A stretch of 64,000 nucleotides of DNA from an uncultured bacterium (lineage in GTDB: Bacteria > Cyanobacteriota > Vampirovibrionia > Gastranaerophilales > Gastranaerophilaceae): contig CAPQCU010000003.1 in assembly GCA_948684385.1 (NCBI GenBank), positions 40,228-104,227 on the forward strand. Reading direction: 5' to 3'. How positions within the stretch are numbered: the stretch's first letter is position 1; each line of letters begins with the position of its first letter. This document shows positions 55,630 through 64,000 of this stretch, in pieces. A program made the translations under genes and the position numbers. The notes under the pieces were generated by a model that was given only the letters and a program-made list of their open reading frames with translations, did not search any database and was not told where the DNA came from.

Positions 55630-56910
55630 TTACAACTCACAAGGAACTTTGTTTTGTTTAAGCATTTCAATAAGCGGTTCAAGATATTTTTCTTCGTCTT
55701 CACATCCGCTTTTTAGTGAGTAGTAAGCAATCTCAGCAAGTTCTTTGCAAATACTTAGAATAGGATGTTTTCTAAGCTTAGAAGCTGTTGCGTATTTTGC
55801 TACGTTGTACCTGAGCTCATTAATTTCGTTGTAAGAATATTTTAAAAGCATGTTACTAACTTCTTCTAAAGCTGAGGCAGAGTACATAATACCTTTGTAA
55901 AGCGCAGGGATAGAGTATTCCAACCCTCCTCCGACGCAGTCATGGTTTCTGATTTCGATAAAGTTTCTAAGTCTAACTTCCGGAAAATACAGGTTTGAAT
56001 GGAGCTGCCAGTCTTCTAATGAAGCGTTAAAACCTTCAAACCCTTTATCCATAAACTGCCTGAAAGTTAGCCTGCCGTTTACGTTTACGGTCATGTTTTC
56101 TCTGTTAATGAAAATCATCGGAGTGTCAAGAAGCGTTTCTACGTAGTCTTTAAAACACATTCCGTCTTGAAATTTTGTTGCAAATCCGCATCTTTCGTTG
56201 TCTGTATTTAGCCATGCAAGCGCTCTGAATGATTTATAACCTGTATCAACTCCGCCTCTAATGCGAGAGTTGGCATACATTGCGGTTGCAAAAGGCATCA
56301 TAAGGTTTGCAATTCTGAATTTTCTCATCGCATCTTCTTCTGATTTGTAATCAATACCGACCTGAATACCTGCAGTTTCGCGCATCATAACGTCGGAAAG
56401 TATTCCCCAGAGGTAGTTTGCCATAAGTTTATAACGTCTTTTAGGCAGAAGCTTGATGTTTTTGTAAGTTGTAGTGGGTGAAACGCCTTTGTTAATGAGT
56501 TTCATGTCAAACTCTTCAAGCACAGGTTTCATCGCAGAATCGATTTCTTTAACGCGTTTTTCTAAATCGCGGATAAATTCTTGCGGCTCAAGGCTTAGCT
56601 CTACCTGACATCCGGGTTCTAAGGTAATTGTATCGTGAAGTTTTTTGAGACCAATTATATTTACATCGTCTAAAATATAGTCCCAGTTGTCTTGTTTTGC
56701 AAATTCACGAAGCATTTCGCAGATACCGTATTCACCTCCGTATGGAGCAAACTGATTTGTGTATTTAATAAGCGGAATTCTTTCGTATTCCAAGCCTATT
56801 TTCTGTGTGGTTTTACATCCGAGTATGAACTCATCCAAAAGCTGGTTGTATTCAAGTCGTTCTTCTGTTTTTGCTCCGCAATAATTCACGATAAATTTCT
56901 CCCTATTCAA
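55630..56910 (-). CDS. gshA: Glutamate-cysteine ligase, plant/proteobacterial type
   Basis: 426 residues. Signatures of the GCS2/plant-type family: KIGLEYERIPL (Glu binding), APYGGEYGICEMLREF, ITLEPGCQVELSLEP (the second Gly of the usual EPGGQ is Cys), MRETAGIQVGIDYKSEEDAM and RNHDCVGGGLEYSIPALYKG. Makes gamma-glutamylcysteine, the first step to glutathione. gshB is not nearby, so the end product here is uncertain. Confidence 0.88.
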   Translation of the reverse strand: MNREKFIVNYCGAKTEERLEYNQLLDEFILGCKTTQKIGLEYERIPLIKYTNQFAPYGGEYGICEMLREFAKQDNWDYILDDVNIIGLKKLHDTITLEPGCQVELSLEPQEFIRDLEKRVKEIDSAMKPVLEEFDMKLINKGVSPTTTYKNIKLLPKRRYKLMANYLWGILSDVMMRETAGIQVGIDYKSEEDAMRKFRIANLMMPFATAMYANSRIRGGVDTGYKSFRALAWLNTDNERCGFATKFQDGMCFKDYVETLLDTPMIFINRENMTVNVNGRLTFRQFMDKGFEGFNASLEDWQLHSNLYFPEVRLRNFIEIRNHDCVGGGLEYSIPALYKGIMYSASALEEVSNMLLKYSYNEINELRYNVAKYATASKLRKHPILSICKELAEIAYYSLKSGCEDEEKYLEPLIEMLKQNKVPCEL

Positions 56911-56980
56911 TTATAACAAAAATAATCATAGGTGAAATTTAAACTTTTAACATTTCCCTGTTTGTACTATTATGATTACC

Positions 56981-57817
56981 ATGGTGGATTATTTCGAACG
57001 CGCAAAATATTTTAGAACAAAGAAAAGACTGGGTCAGAATTTTTTAATAAATCCTGATGTGATTTCGGATATCATTGATTTTGCAAATATTCAAAAGGAT
57101 GATGTTGTTTTAGAAATCGGCCCCGGTGTCGGGTTTGTGACCGAACAGCTTGTGAAGCATGTCAAAAAAGTTATCGCAGTTGAACTTGATGAAGAAGCGA
57201 TTAAAGAGCTTGAAAAACTTGGCGCAGAGAATTTGGAAATCATACACAATGATATTTTAAAAACGGATATTTCGACGCTTTGCGAAGAGAATATAAAAGT
57301 AGTTGCAAATATCCCCTACTATATAACTTCTCCGATTATCGCTCATCTTCTTGGCGAAATTGACGATTTGGCGAATAGAAACAGAAACAAAATTGTTGAT
57401 ATAATTTTGATGGTTCAGGAAGAAGTTGCAAGAAGGATTGTGGCAACGGAAAAAAGCCCTGCAAAGCAATACGGACTTTTAACAATACTTTCGCAATTCT
57501 GGGCGGATTGTTCAATCATAAGGCTTGTGGGTCGTAAATCTTTTTATCCGGCTCCGAAAGTCAACTCAGCTCTTGTATCTTTAAAAGTCAGAAAAGAGCC
57601 GCTTTTGAAACTCAATGATTACAAACATTTTAGAAAAACCATAAAAGCTGCGTTTTCACAGCGCAGAAAAACGCTCAAAAACTGCCTTGTCGGAGCAGGG
57701 TTTGATAAAGAGAAAGTGGCAAAAGTTATTTCTGATATGGGTCTTGATGAAAATATAAGGGGCGAAAAACTTTCGATTGCACAATTAGGGGAATTGTCAG
57801 AAAGATGCGGTATATAG
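56981..57817 (+). CDS. rsmA: 16S rRNA dimethyladenosine transferase RsmA/KsgA
   Basis: 278 residues from the ATG at 56981. SAM motif VLEIGPGVGFVTEQL, RLGQNFLINPDV near the start, and NIPYYITSPI (the catalytic NxPY). Dimethylates A1518/A1519 of 16S rRNA. The ATG at 56972 overlaps a TATTAT -10 box, so 56981 is favoured and the mRNA may be leaderless. Overlaps the phosphatase gene by 13 bases. Confidence 0.95.
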   Translation: MVDYFERAKYFRTKKRLGQNFLINPDVISDIIDFANIQKDDVVLEIGPGVGFVTEQLVKHVKKVIAVELDEEAIKELEKLGAENLEIIHNDILKTDISTLCEENIKVVANIPYYITSPIIAHLLGEIDDLANRNRNKIVDIILMVQEEVARRIVATEKSPAKQYGLLTILSQFWADCSIIRLVGRKSFYPAPKVNSALVSLKVRKEPLLKLNDYKHFRKTIKAAFSQRRKTLKNCLVGAGFDKEKVAKVISDMGLDENIRGEKLSIAQLGELSERCGI

Positions 57818-58428
57818 TAATTACTGATATCCACGGAGAGAGGGAAAAGCTTGACAGCGTTTTATCTCAAATCGAGATGAGACCTGACGATGTCTTTGTG
57901 TTTATGGGCGATTATATTGACCGCGGTCCGGACTCAAGAGGAGTCGTGGATAGAATTATCGAACTCGGTGAAACGCACAAATGCGTTTACCTGATGGGTT
58001 CGCACGAATACGCGCTTTTGCACGCTAAAACGGATGATTATTATCAGTTTTTGTTTGATAATTACGGCGGGCCTGCAACGGTTAGAAGTTACGGAAGTTT
58101 TGAAAATATTTTTAAAGTTCACGGTGATTTCTTTAGAAATTTAAAATTTTATTATCTTACTGATAAATACCTTTTTGTGCATGCAGGAATTAATCCTGAT
58201 TACCCTTTAGAAGAGCAGGATGAAACGGATTTGGTTTATATCAGAAGCAAGTTTATTTACTCAAAACACAAACTGCCTCAAAAGATTATTTTCGGACACA
58301 CTGAATTTGACGCTCCTCTTGTACAAAACGATAAGATATGTATCGATTTAGGCTGCGGAAAATATCCGGACGCGCATTTGTGCGCTTTAATTCTGGATAA
58401 CGGAAAAGAAGAGTTTATATATTCATAA
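57805..58428 (+). CDS. PPP-family metallophosphatase
   Basis: 207 residues. Calcineurin-type metal site: D8-I-H10-G, GDYIDRGPDSRG (D36, R40), then GSHE (66-68 region) where the usual GNHE has Ser for the metal-ligand Asn; downstream His in LFVHAGINPD and HTEFD. Similar to bacterial PrpA/ApaH-like serine/threonine phosphatases. The Asn-to-Ser change could weaken metal binding. Target unknown; coupled to rsmA. Confidence 0.87.
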   Translation: MRYIVITDIHGEREKLDSVLSQIEMRPDDVFVFMGDYIDRGPDSRGVVDRIIELGETHKCVYLMGSHEYALLHAKTDDYYQFLFDNYGGPATVRSYGSFENIFKVHGDFFRNLKFYYLTDKYLFVHAGINPDYPLEEQDETDLVYIRSKFIYSKHKLPQKIIFGHTEFDAPLVQNDKICIDLGCGKYPDAHLCALILDNGKEEFIYS

Positions 58429-58516
58429 TTAATATTATGCTTTTTGCTATATACTTTTACCAGCCTTTGTATTAGAATAAGTGCGGGAGAAATTCAACTA
58501 CACGAGGTAAATATAA

Positions 58517-59335
58517 ATGTGGGAATATTCTGAAAAAGTTTTGGATCATTACAGAAATCCAAGGAATGTCGGCAAAATTGATGATGCGGATTTAATTGGC
58601 GAAGCCGGCTCTCTTGCCTGCGGTGATTCTTTAAAATTGTATATAAAATTAGACGGCAATGTGATAAAAGACGCAAAGTTTCAGACATTTGGCTGCGGTT
58701 CTGCTGTTGCTTCTTCAAGCATTTTGACAGAAATGATTATCGGAAAAACGCTTGAAGAGGCCGCAAAAATTACAAACAAAGATATTGCGCGTGAGCTTGA
58801 CGGGCTTCCGCAGGAAAAAATGCACTGCTCTGTTATGGGGCACGAAGCTTTAGAAGATGCTCTCAAGGGGTATTACGGTGAAGATGAAATTGAAGATACA
58901 CATGCGGGTGAAAAAATTATCTGCACTTGCTTTAACGTTACCGAAAATCAAATCTGGGAAGCAATTAAGGTTAACGGGCTTAAAACCGTAGAGGAAGTTA
59001 CAAATTATACAAAAGCTGGCGGAGCATGCGGAAGATGTAAGGGCGTAATCAAGGATATGATTGAAACTTATCTTAAGAAAGAAGGTAAACAGCCTGAAAT
59101 GACACCTGCGCAGAAGATTTTGAAGATTGGTAAAGTTATTGACCAGCAGATTTCTCCACAGCTCCAAAAAGACGGTGGAGATATCGAGCTTATTGATATT
59201 GAAGGAAACAAGGTTAAAGTGAAGCTTACCGGTATGTGCAGCGGATGTAAAAACGCACAGATGACTCTTAAAAATTTCGTCGAAACGATTTTGAGGGAAA
59301 AAGTTGACAGCAGCTTAGAAGTCGAGCAGGTGTAA
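58517..59335 (+). CDS. nifU: NifU-type Fe-S cluster scaffold protein
   Basis: 272 residues with the full three-part NifU layout. IscU-like domain with Cys35 (LACGDS), Cys60 (TFGCGS) and Cys104 (MHCSVM); central BFD-like [2Fe-2S] domain with Cys136, 138, 171 and 174 (ICTCFN, GACGRC); C-terminal NifU/Nfu domain with Cys241/244 (GMCSGCKN). Assembles Fe-S clusters using sulfur from NifS, whose gene starts 2 bases after. No nitrogenase genes are present, so it is the general Fe-S system here. GAGGTAAATATAA precedes the ATG. Confidence 0.96.
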   Translation: MWEYSEKVLDHYRNPRNVGKIDDADLIGEAGSLACGDSLKLYIKLDGNVIKDAKFQTFGCGSAVASSSILTEMIIGKTLEEAAKITNKDIARELDGLPQEKMHCSVMGHEALEDALKGYYGEDEIEDTHAGEKIICTCFNVTENQIWEAIKVNGLKTVEEVTNYTKAGGACGRCKGVIKDMIETYLKKEGKQPEMTPAQKILKIGKVIDQQISPQLQKDGGDIELIDIEGNKVKVKLTGMCSGCKNAQMTLKNFVETILREKVDSSLEVEQV

Positions 59336-59337
59336 AA

Positions 59338-60522
59338 ATGATATATCTTGATAATAATGCGACAACACAAATAGATGACAGGGTTTTGGAGGTTATGCTT
59401 CCTTATCTTAAAGAAAACTTTGCAAACCCTTCAAGCATGTACGATATCGCTAAAAGACCTGCTGCAGCTATTCGCGAAGCGCGGGTTCAAATCCGTGATT
59501 TTTTAGGCGCTAAAAACGAAAAAGATGTTTACTTCACTTCCTGCGGTTCAGAGTCTGCAAATATGGCAATCAAGGGTGTTGTTGAATGTAACAAAGAGAA
59601 AAAACATTTGATTACAACGAAAGTTGAACATCCCTGCGTTATGAATACGTATAAACAGCTTGAAAAACAGGGTTATGAAGTTGACTATATCGGGGTAAAT
59701 TCGCAGGGCGGGCTTGATGTCGAAGAGCTTAAATCAAAACTTAGAAAAGATACCGCGCTTGTCTCAGTTATGTGGGCGAATAACGAAACCGGTGTAATTC
59801 ATCCGGTTGAAGAGATTGCGGATTATATCAAGTCAAAATCACCGGAGACAAGATTTTTTGTTGATGCTGTTCAGGCTGCAGGCAAAATTCCGATGAATGT
59901 CAAAGACACAAACATTGATTTATTAGGAATTTCAGGTCACAAGTTCCACGCACCAAAAGGTGTCGGTGCGCTTTATGTTAAGCCGGATGTGAGAATACTT
60001 CCGCTAATAAACGGCGGGCATCAGGAACGCGGAATGAGGGCAGGGACAGAGAATGTGGCTTATATTGCCGGCATGGGAAAAGCTGCCGAGCTTGCTCAGG
60101 GTGCGCTTGATTATGAATTATCAGAAGTTAAAAGATTACGTGATAAACTTGAAGCTGGAATTTTGAAAAATGTATTTAATGCAAGGCTTAATACGGCGGT
60201 TTCAGGCAGGGTGCCGAATACTACAAACATAGGGTTTGAGTATGTTGAAGGCGAGTTGATTTTGCTTCATCTGAACGATATCGGAGTGTGTGCAAGCTCA
60301 GGAAGCGCCTGCACATCAGGCTCATTAGAGCCCAGCCATGTATTAAGAGCAATGGGAATTCCTTTTACAGCGCTTCACGGCTCAATAAGATTTTCATTAT
60401 CAAGATTTACTACAGAAAAAGAAGTGGATTTTGTAGTGGAAAACATGCCTGCAATTATGGAAAAATTGACTAAGATTTCACCGTTTCAGGATGAGTTAGA
60501 AAAACTTAAGGAGTTAAAATGA
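59338..60522 (+). CDS. nifS: NifS-type cysteine desulfurase
   Basis: 394 residues, PLP enzyme. MIYLDNNATTQID start, EHPCVMNTY, NNETGVIHPV, PLP Lys202 (SGHKFHAPKGVG) and active-site Cys325 in SSGSACTSGSLEPSH. Releases sulfur from cysteine to form alanine and a persulfide passed to NifU. Stop overlaps mscS start by 4 bases (ATGA). Confidence 0.96.
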   Translation: MIYLDNNATTQIDDRVLEVMLPYLKENFANPSSMYDIAKRPAAAIREARVQIRDFLGAKNEKDVYFTSCGSESANMAIKGVVECNKEKKHLITTKVEHPCVMNTYKQLEKQGYEVDYIGVNSQGGLDVEELKSKLRKDTALVSVMWANNETGVIHPVEEIADYIKSKSPETRFFVDAVQAAGKIPMNVKDTNIDLLGISGHKFHAPKGVGALYVKPDVRILPLINGGHQERGMRAGTENVAYIAGMGKAAELAQGALDYELSEVKRLRDKLEAGILKNVFNARLNTAVSGRVPNTTNIGFEYVEGELILLHLNDIGVCASSGSACTSGSLEPSHVLRAMGIPFTALHGSIRFSLSRFTTEKEVDFVVENMPAIMEKLTKISPFQDELEKLKELK

Positions 60523-61364
60523 TTGATGTCGTTATAACAGAGATTGGAAAATTTTTAGCAACGCACTCAAAATTTATTATTGGAGTGATTGTTAATGCAA
60601 TAATAATTTACGTTTTCTTAAGAGTAACCGATACTTTTACAACGAAATTTGAAAAGAAATTACGTGAAAGAAATCCGGATTCTCCGCTTTTAAACCTTAT
60701 GCCGGTTCTTACGAGAATTTTTAAATCGGTTGTAATCTTTATGCTTCTGGCAGGATTTTTGCAAAGCTTTGGATACAATGTTTCTTCGCTTATCGCAGGT
60801 TTCGGTATCACCGGTTTGGCTGTCGGTTTTGCTGCAAAAGAAGCTATCGGAAATGTGTTTGGCTCAATCGGCTTACTGGCTGATAAGGTTTATAAAGTTG
60901 GTGAGTATATTTCTTTTAACGGGTACGAAGGAACGGTTGAAGCTGTAAACTTGCGCTCAACTACAATAAGAACGCTTGAAGGGTTTAGAGTTAATGTTCC
61001 GAATAATTTGCTTGCTAACGAAGAGATTACAAACGTAACTCAGGCAAATCAGCGCAGAATTGATATTTCTGTTGATATTGAGTATGGAACTTCTAACGAC
61101 AAGATTGACAGGGCTTGCAGGATTTTGACTGAAATTGCGCAGACAGACGATGATATTAAAGACGGAGCGATTTCTTTTATTGACTCAATGGCGCCAAGTT
61201 CAATTGTTGTAAGGCTTGTTGCTTACACTCACTTTACTGCGTGGGCGGATGTTATGATGGTTAAAAGCAGAGTTTTGAGAAAAATTATACACAAGTATAG
61301 AGAAGAAGGCATTGAGTTTGCGTTCCCTTCTACAAGCGTATATATGGCTAAAAATGAAAATTAA
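60519..61364 (+). CDS. mscS: Small-conductance mechanosensitive channel (MscS)
   Basis: 281 residues. Three membrane helices; the pore-lining TM3 is SLIAGFGITGLAVGFAAKEA with the Gly/Ala pattern of MscS, followed by the beta domain (GYEGTVEAVNLRSTTIRTLE, VPNNLLANEEITN). Opens under osmotic downshock. Lies in the nifU-nifS operon; overlaps rlmH by 11 bases. Confidence 0.93.
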   Translation: MIDVVITEIGKFLATHSKFIIGVIVNAIIIYVFLRVTDTFTTKFEKKLRERNPDSPLLNLMPVLTRIFKSVVIFMLLAGFLQSFGYNVSSLIAGFGITGLAVGFAAKEAIGNVFGSIGLLADKVYKVGEYISFNGYEGTVEAVNLRSTTIRTLEGFRVNVPNNLLANEEITNVTQANQRRIDISVDIEYGTSNDKIDRACRILTEIAQTDDDIKDGAISFIDSMAPSSIVVRLVAYTHFTAWADVMMVKSRVLRKIIHKYREEGIEFAFPSTSVYMAKNEN

Positions 61365-61824
61365 AATCGTAGCACTTGGAAAAATCAAAGAAAAATTTTT
61401 AAAAGACGGAATAGACGAGTTTCTAAAACGCCTTACTCCTTACGCTTCTGCTGAAATTATTGAACTTCAGCCGGTTGAGATAAGGGATGAAAATTTAACG
61501 GAAAAAGCGCTTTTGCAGGAAGGCGAGAAGATTTTAGCAAATATAAAAAACGACTCTTATGTTATTACGCTTGAAATCAACGGGAAACAGTTATCATCAG
61601 AAGATTTTGCGGAAAAAATTAATGAAATAACGATAAGCGGAGCCGGAGAGGTTGTTTTTGTAATCGGCTCGTCCTGCGGACTCGCCTCTACGGTTTCTCA
61701 AAGAGCAGATTTTAAACTCAGTATGTCAAAAATGACTTTTTTGCACCAGTTTGCACGGCTGTTATTAGTTGAGCAGATTTACAGGGCGTTTAAGATTTTG
61801 AAAAAGGAGACTTATCATAAGTGA
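61354..61824 (+). CDS. rlmH: 23S rRNA pseudouridine1915 N3-methyltransferase RlmH
   Basis: 156 residues from the ATG at 61354, the normal size of this SPOUT enzyme. MKIKIVALGKIKEKFLKDGI start, ITLEINGKQLSSEDFAEKI, VVFVIGSSCGL (SAM knot) and FLHQFARLLLVEQIYRAFKI end. Methylates pseudouridine 1915 of 23S rRNA. Stop overlaps ispE (GTGA). Confidence 0.95.
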   Translation: MKIKIVALGKIKEKFLKDGIDEFLKRLTPYASAEIIELQPVEIRDENLTEKALLQEGEKILANIKNDSYVITLEINGKQLSSEDFAEKINEITISGAGEVVFVIGSSCGLASTVSQRADFKLSMSKMTFLHQFARLLLVEQIYRAFKILKKETYHK

Positions 61825-62672
61825 ACGGTATTAAAATACAATGTCCGGCAAAGATAAATTTAACGCTGGAAATCCTTAATAAACGCGAAGACGGATTTCA
61901 CAATATCAAAAGTATAATGCAGATGGTAAGCCTTTATGATTTTTTGGATATTGAGGTTAAAGAAAGTAATAAGACCGAAATTCTGTTGTGTGGCTCGAGT
62001 GATGAAATTCCATACAACGAAAAAAATCTTGTGTATAAAGCTGCGAAACTTTTTCTGGATGAAACTCAGATAGAAAATGTAAGAGTTGAGGTTTATATCG
62101 AAAAAAATATTCCGGTAGCTGCCGGACTTGCAGGCGGAAGCACGGATGCTGCAGGAACTTTGTACGGGCTGAATGAGGTTTTTGGAAGACCGTTAAACAG
62201 GTACAAGCTACACACTTTATGCGCTCAGCTTGGCTCGGATTTGAACGTATGTTTAGAGGGCGGGTGTATTTTAGCTGAGTCAAGGGGCGAAAAAATTTCG
62301 AAACTTAAGTCTGTGTCTTGTCCTGTAACTCTTATTAAACCGCGTAAACTCGGGATTTCTGCAAAAGAAGCTTATACAAAGTATTCAATGAAGGAAGAAA
62401 AACCGCATTATCATAAAACAGAAAAAATGCTTGAAGCGTTGGGTAATGACGGAGATATCAGAGAATTTTTGTACAATGATTTAGAATACGCTGTTTTTGA
62501 TGATTATAAAGAACTTCAGGAGATTAAGCGTCTTCTTCCGGATGCAATTATGTCCGGTTCGGGCTCTACTTATTTTCTCCTGCGTGAGCTTGAAGAAAAC
62601 CCGTTTGGTGAAGATTTTCAAGTAATCAGCGGGCTGGAATTCATTGAAAGCGGAATTGTAAAGTTTTCTTAA
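61821..62672 (+). CDS. ispE: 4-diphosphocytidyl-2-C-methyl-D-erythritol kinase
   Basis: 283 residues from a GTG start sharing GTGA with the rlmH stop. GHMP kinase: CPAKINLTLEILNKREDGFH, the ATP loop NIPVAAGLAGGSTDAAGTLY (~94-113) and MSGSGSTYFLL near the end. Phosphorylates CDP-ME in the MEP isoprenoid pathway. Last gene of the operon. Confidence 0.95.
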   Translation: MNGIKIQCPAKINLTLEILNKREDGFHNIKSIMQMVSLYDFLDIEVKESNKTEILLCGSSDEIPYNEKNLVYKAAKLFLDETQIENVRVEVYIEKNIPVAAGLAGGSTDAAGTLYGLNEVFGRPLNRYKLHTLCAQLGSDLNVCLEGGCILAESRGEKISKLKSVSCPVTLIKPRKLGISAKEAYTKYSMKEEKPHYHKTEKMLEALGNDGDIREFLYNDLEYAVFDDYKELQEIKRLLPDAIMSGSGSTYFLLRELEENPFGEDFQVISGLEFIESGIVKFS

Positions 62673-62760
62673 TAAACTAGCAAAATAATCCATTCAGGGG
62701 TTATATTATGCTATGAGGATATTTATAATAGCTGGAGATATCCTTACATGAGGTCTTAAC

Positions 62761-63099
62761 GTGGTAGATAACAGATCAGCAGGTTTCTATGGAATCGGCG
62801 GTGCTTTTAATTTTAAAAGCGGCGACCCGTCCGGTACTGCGGCTAAAATGAGTCAGGAAAAATACGGCTCTGAAGCTATGTACCTTCCGCCGGCTGAAGG
62901 CGAAGAGGATGGCAGTGAATTCTATAATGAGCAGTTTGTTGACAGAAGTGCGCTTTTAAGAGCCACTTTAAACTCTCTTGCGATGAGCAACGTTGCCTCT
63001 GTTCTTAATGCGAAACGGCATAAAAAGTCTGTTAAAGATATTCTTGAAGAAGAAAAAGAAAATCAGGAAGAAGACGAAAAAGAAGAAGAAAATTCTTAA
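62761..63099 (+). CDS. Small acidic hypothetical protein
   Basis: 112 residues from a GTG with TGAGGT upstream. N-terminal GIGGAFNFKSGDPSGTAAKM contains FNFKSG, close to the N-terminal motif seen at 1071-6228. The C-terminal 25 residues are almost all Glu/Lys/Asp (ILEEEKENQEEDEKEEEN). No known family. A hairpin AGGATAT/ATATCCT overlaps the promoter region at 62716-62745. Confidence 0.7.
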   Translation: MVDNRSAGFYGIGGAFNFKSGDPSGTAAKMSQEKYGSEAMYLPPAEGEEDGSEFYNEQFVDRSALLRATLNSLAMSNVASVLNAKRHKKSVKDILEEEKENQEEDEKEEENS

Positions 63100-63138
63100 T
63101 TTTTGTGATATAATTTCAAATGGTCAAGGGGTATTTTT

Positions 63139-63801
63139 ATGTCACAAGAAAAACAAGCAAACAATTATTCATTAAGAGAGCCGGAATTTTTCAATAAATG
63201 GCGCAGGCTGTTTTTATTTCTGGTCACTCACGTTTTTTATATGATACGCTTTAAGCTGGTTTACAGGCTTGAAGTTTACGGCAGAGAAAATATTCCTTCG
63301 GATAATAACTTTATAATCGCAGCAAATCATCTTTCAACTCTCGACCCTCCGCTTGTTTGCGGTGTAATGAACAGAGGAGTTGCTTATATGGCAAAGAAAG
63401 AACTCTTTGAAAATCCGTTTATGCGCTGGTGGCTGGATTGGCTTGGAGCTTTTGCAGTTGATAGAGAAAAGCTCGGGGTTTCAACAATAAAAACTGTTAA
63501 AAACCTTCAAAAAACTGACTGGGTGCTTGGAATTTTTCCTCAGGGTACAAGACAGGAAGCAGGAGAGATAAGCAACATTACAAAAGGTTTTGCTTCTCTT
63601 GCAAAAAGTACGAAATGTGCAATTCTGCCAATCGGGATTACTGGTACGCAGGAAGTTCGGAGAATACCTTTTACCGGAAAAATTGTAGTAAAAATCGGCG
63701 AGGTTATACCTTATACTGATAATGTGGAAGAAATGGTTAAGGAATGGGAACATTCTATAGAAAATTTGACGGGATTTAAGTTTATTGACTCGGAAGGTTA
63801 A
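63139..63801 (+). CDS. plsC: 1-acyl-glycerol-3-phosphate acyltransferase (PlsC-like)
   Basis: 220 residues. Acyltransferase motif I NHLSTLDPPLV (H-x4-D), motif II-like region DWLGAFAVDRE, motif III FPQGTRQEAGE and motif IV ILPIGITGTQE. One or two membrane helices near the N-terminus. Makes phosphatidic acid from lysophosphatidic acid. A second homologous gene begins 4 bases after its stop. Confidence 0.9.
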   Translation: MSQEKQANNYSLREPEFFNKWRRLFLFLVTHVFYMIRFKLVYRLEVYGRENIPSDNNFIIAANHLSTLDPPLVCGVMNRGVAYMAKKELFENPFMRWWLDWLGAFAVDREKLGVSTIKTVKNLQKTDWVLGIFPQGTRQEAGEISNITKGFASLAKSTKCAILPIGITGTQEVRRIPFTGKIVVKIGEVIPYTDNVEEMVKEWEHSIENLTGFKFIDSEG

Positions 63802-63805
63802 AAGA

Positions 63806-64000
63806 ATGAAAAAAGAAAAGAATTACAACAGAAGATTTGAAAAAGATTATAATTTTTTTAGAACATTATATTACATGATTTTCGTGTATTTTGTGGTGTT
63901 TCCGATTACAAAACTTATGTACAATATAAAAATTGAAGGTCGTGAAAATGTGCCTGAGAATTCTCATGTAATCTATGCAGGAAATCATGTTTCTTATATT
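63806..64000 (+). CDS. Second PlsC-like acyltransferase (3' cut)
   Basis: First 65 residues only; the window ends inside the gene. MKKEKNYNRRFEKDYNFFRT, a membrane helix (MIFVYFVVFPITKLMY), then KIEGRENVPENSHVIYAGNH and VSYI, the beginning of acyltransferase motif I (NHxSxxD). It resembles the preceding gene, suggesting tandem duplication. Confidence 0.82.
   Translation, partial: MKKEKNYNRRFEKDYNFFRTLYYMIFVYFVVFPITKLMYNIKIEGRENVPENSHVIYAGNHVSYI

Noticed and set aside
58517..60522. Nitrogen fixation locus suggested by nifU-nifS
   Set aside because: No nitrogenase or cofactor genes are nearby; the pair sits with mscS, rlmH and ispE and most likely serves general Fe-S assembly.

Overview
The window is an AT-rich bacterial chromosome segment. 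The gene content suggests a non-photosynthetic relative of the Cyanobacteria (Vampirovibrionia/'Melainabacteria', probably Gastranaerophilales-like). The evidence is a cyanobacterial-style L34 protein, an atp beta-epsilon pair split from the other ATP synthase genes, an NblS-like histidine kinase, an SLH-domain envelope protein, an AsmA-type protein, and many secreted or hypothetical proteins with a short N-terminal [IVT]xF[KRG] motif. This assignment is inference from remembered families; no search was run.

Layout. 1-9100: signalling (CHASE2 adenylate cyclase, two HD-GYP proteins, one with lost metal ligands) around a cluster of lineage-specific proteins including an HExxH protein. 9100-13800: EF-hand protein, XRE regulator, rpmH (without rnpA), dCMP deaminase, NblS-like kinase. 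13900-22800: orphan MalG-type permease, AsmA giant, alanine symporter, stand-alone glycyl-radical protein, D-lactate-type dehydrogenase, tRNA-Leu, repeat protein. 22760-29000: one long minus-strand run (two-component pair, tsaB, tsaE, GAF-GGDEF, TPR). 29300-36500: riboflavin genes, SLH protein, RHH protein, acetolactate synthase, tRNA-Pro. 36500-43200: second orphan MalG permease, TPR protein, paired XRE regulators, typA. 43500-46900: small Cys protein, hpf, glycosyltransferase, rdgB. 47000-51800: mraY-murD-ftsW-murG. 52200-54100: atpD-atpC. 54100-64000: GT39-like protein, gshA, rsmA, phosphatase, nifU-nifS-mscS-rlmH-ispE operon, two plsC-type acyltransferases (the last cut by the window end).

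The most unusual content lies between the genes. At least three intact units and one decayed copy (14836-15061, 29001-29235, 40806-41045, 41111-41340), plus a related locus at 46973-47185, have the architecture of type I toxin-antitoxin loci. Each intact unit has a strong promoter, a structured 5' leader, a strong Shine-Dalgarno site, and a 24-26 residue hydrophobic peptide. Its 5' and 3' RNA ends are complementary, and a terminator-like hairpin on the opposite strand sits inside the peptide gene. Paired copies show compensatory base changes in several helices, which argues for selected RNA structure. I know of no described family with these peptides.

Other non-coding structure includes a dispersed repeat beginning GGGGTAAATG that repeatedly supplies stop codons, a hairpin repeat with compensatory changes, a 13-G run next to a promoter, and several promoters whose -10 box is 6-9 nt before the start codon, implying leaderless or nearly leaderless mRNAs.
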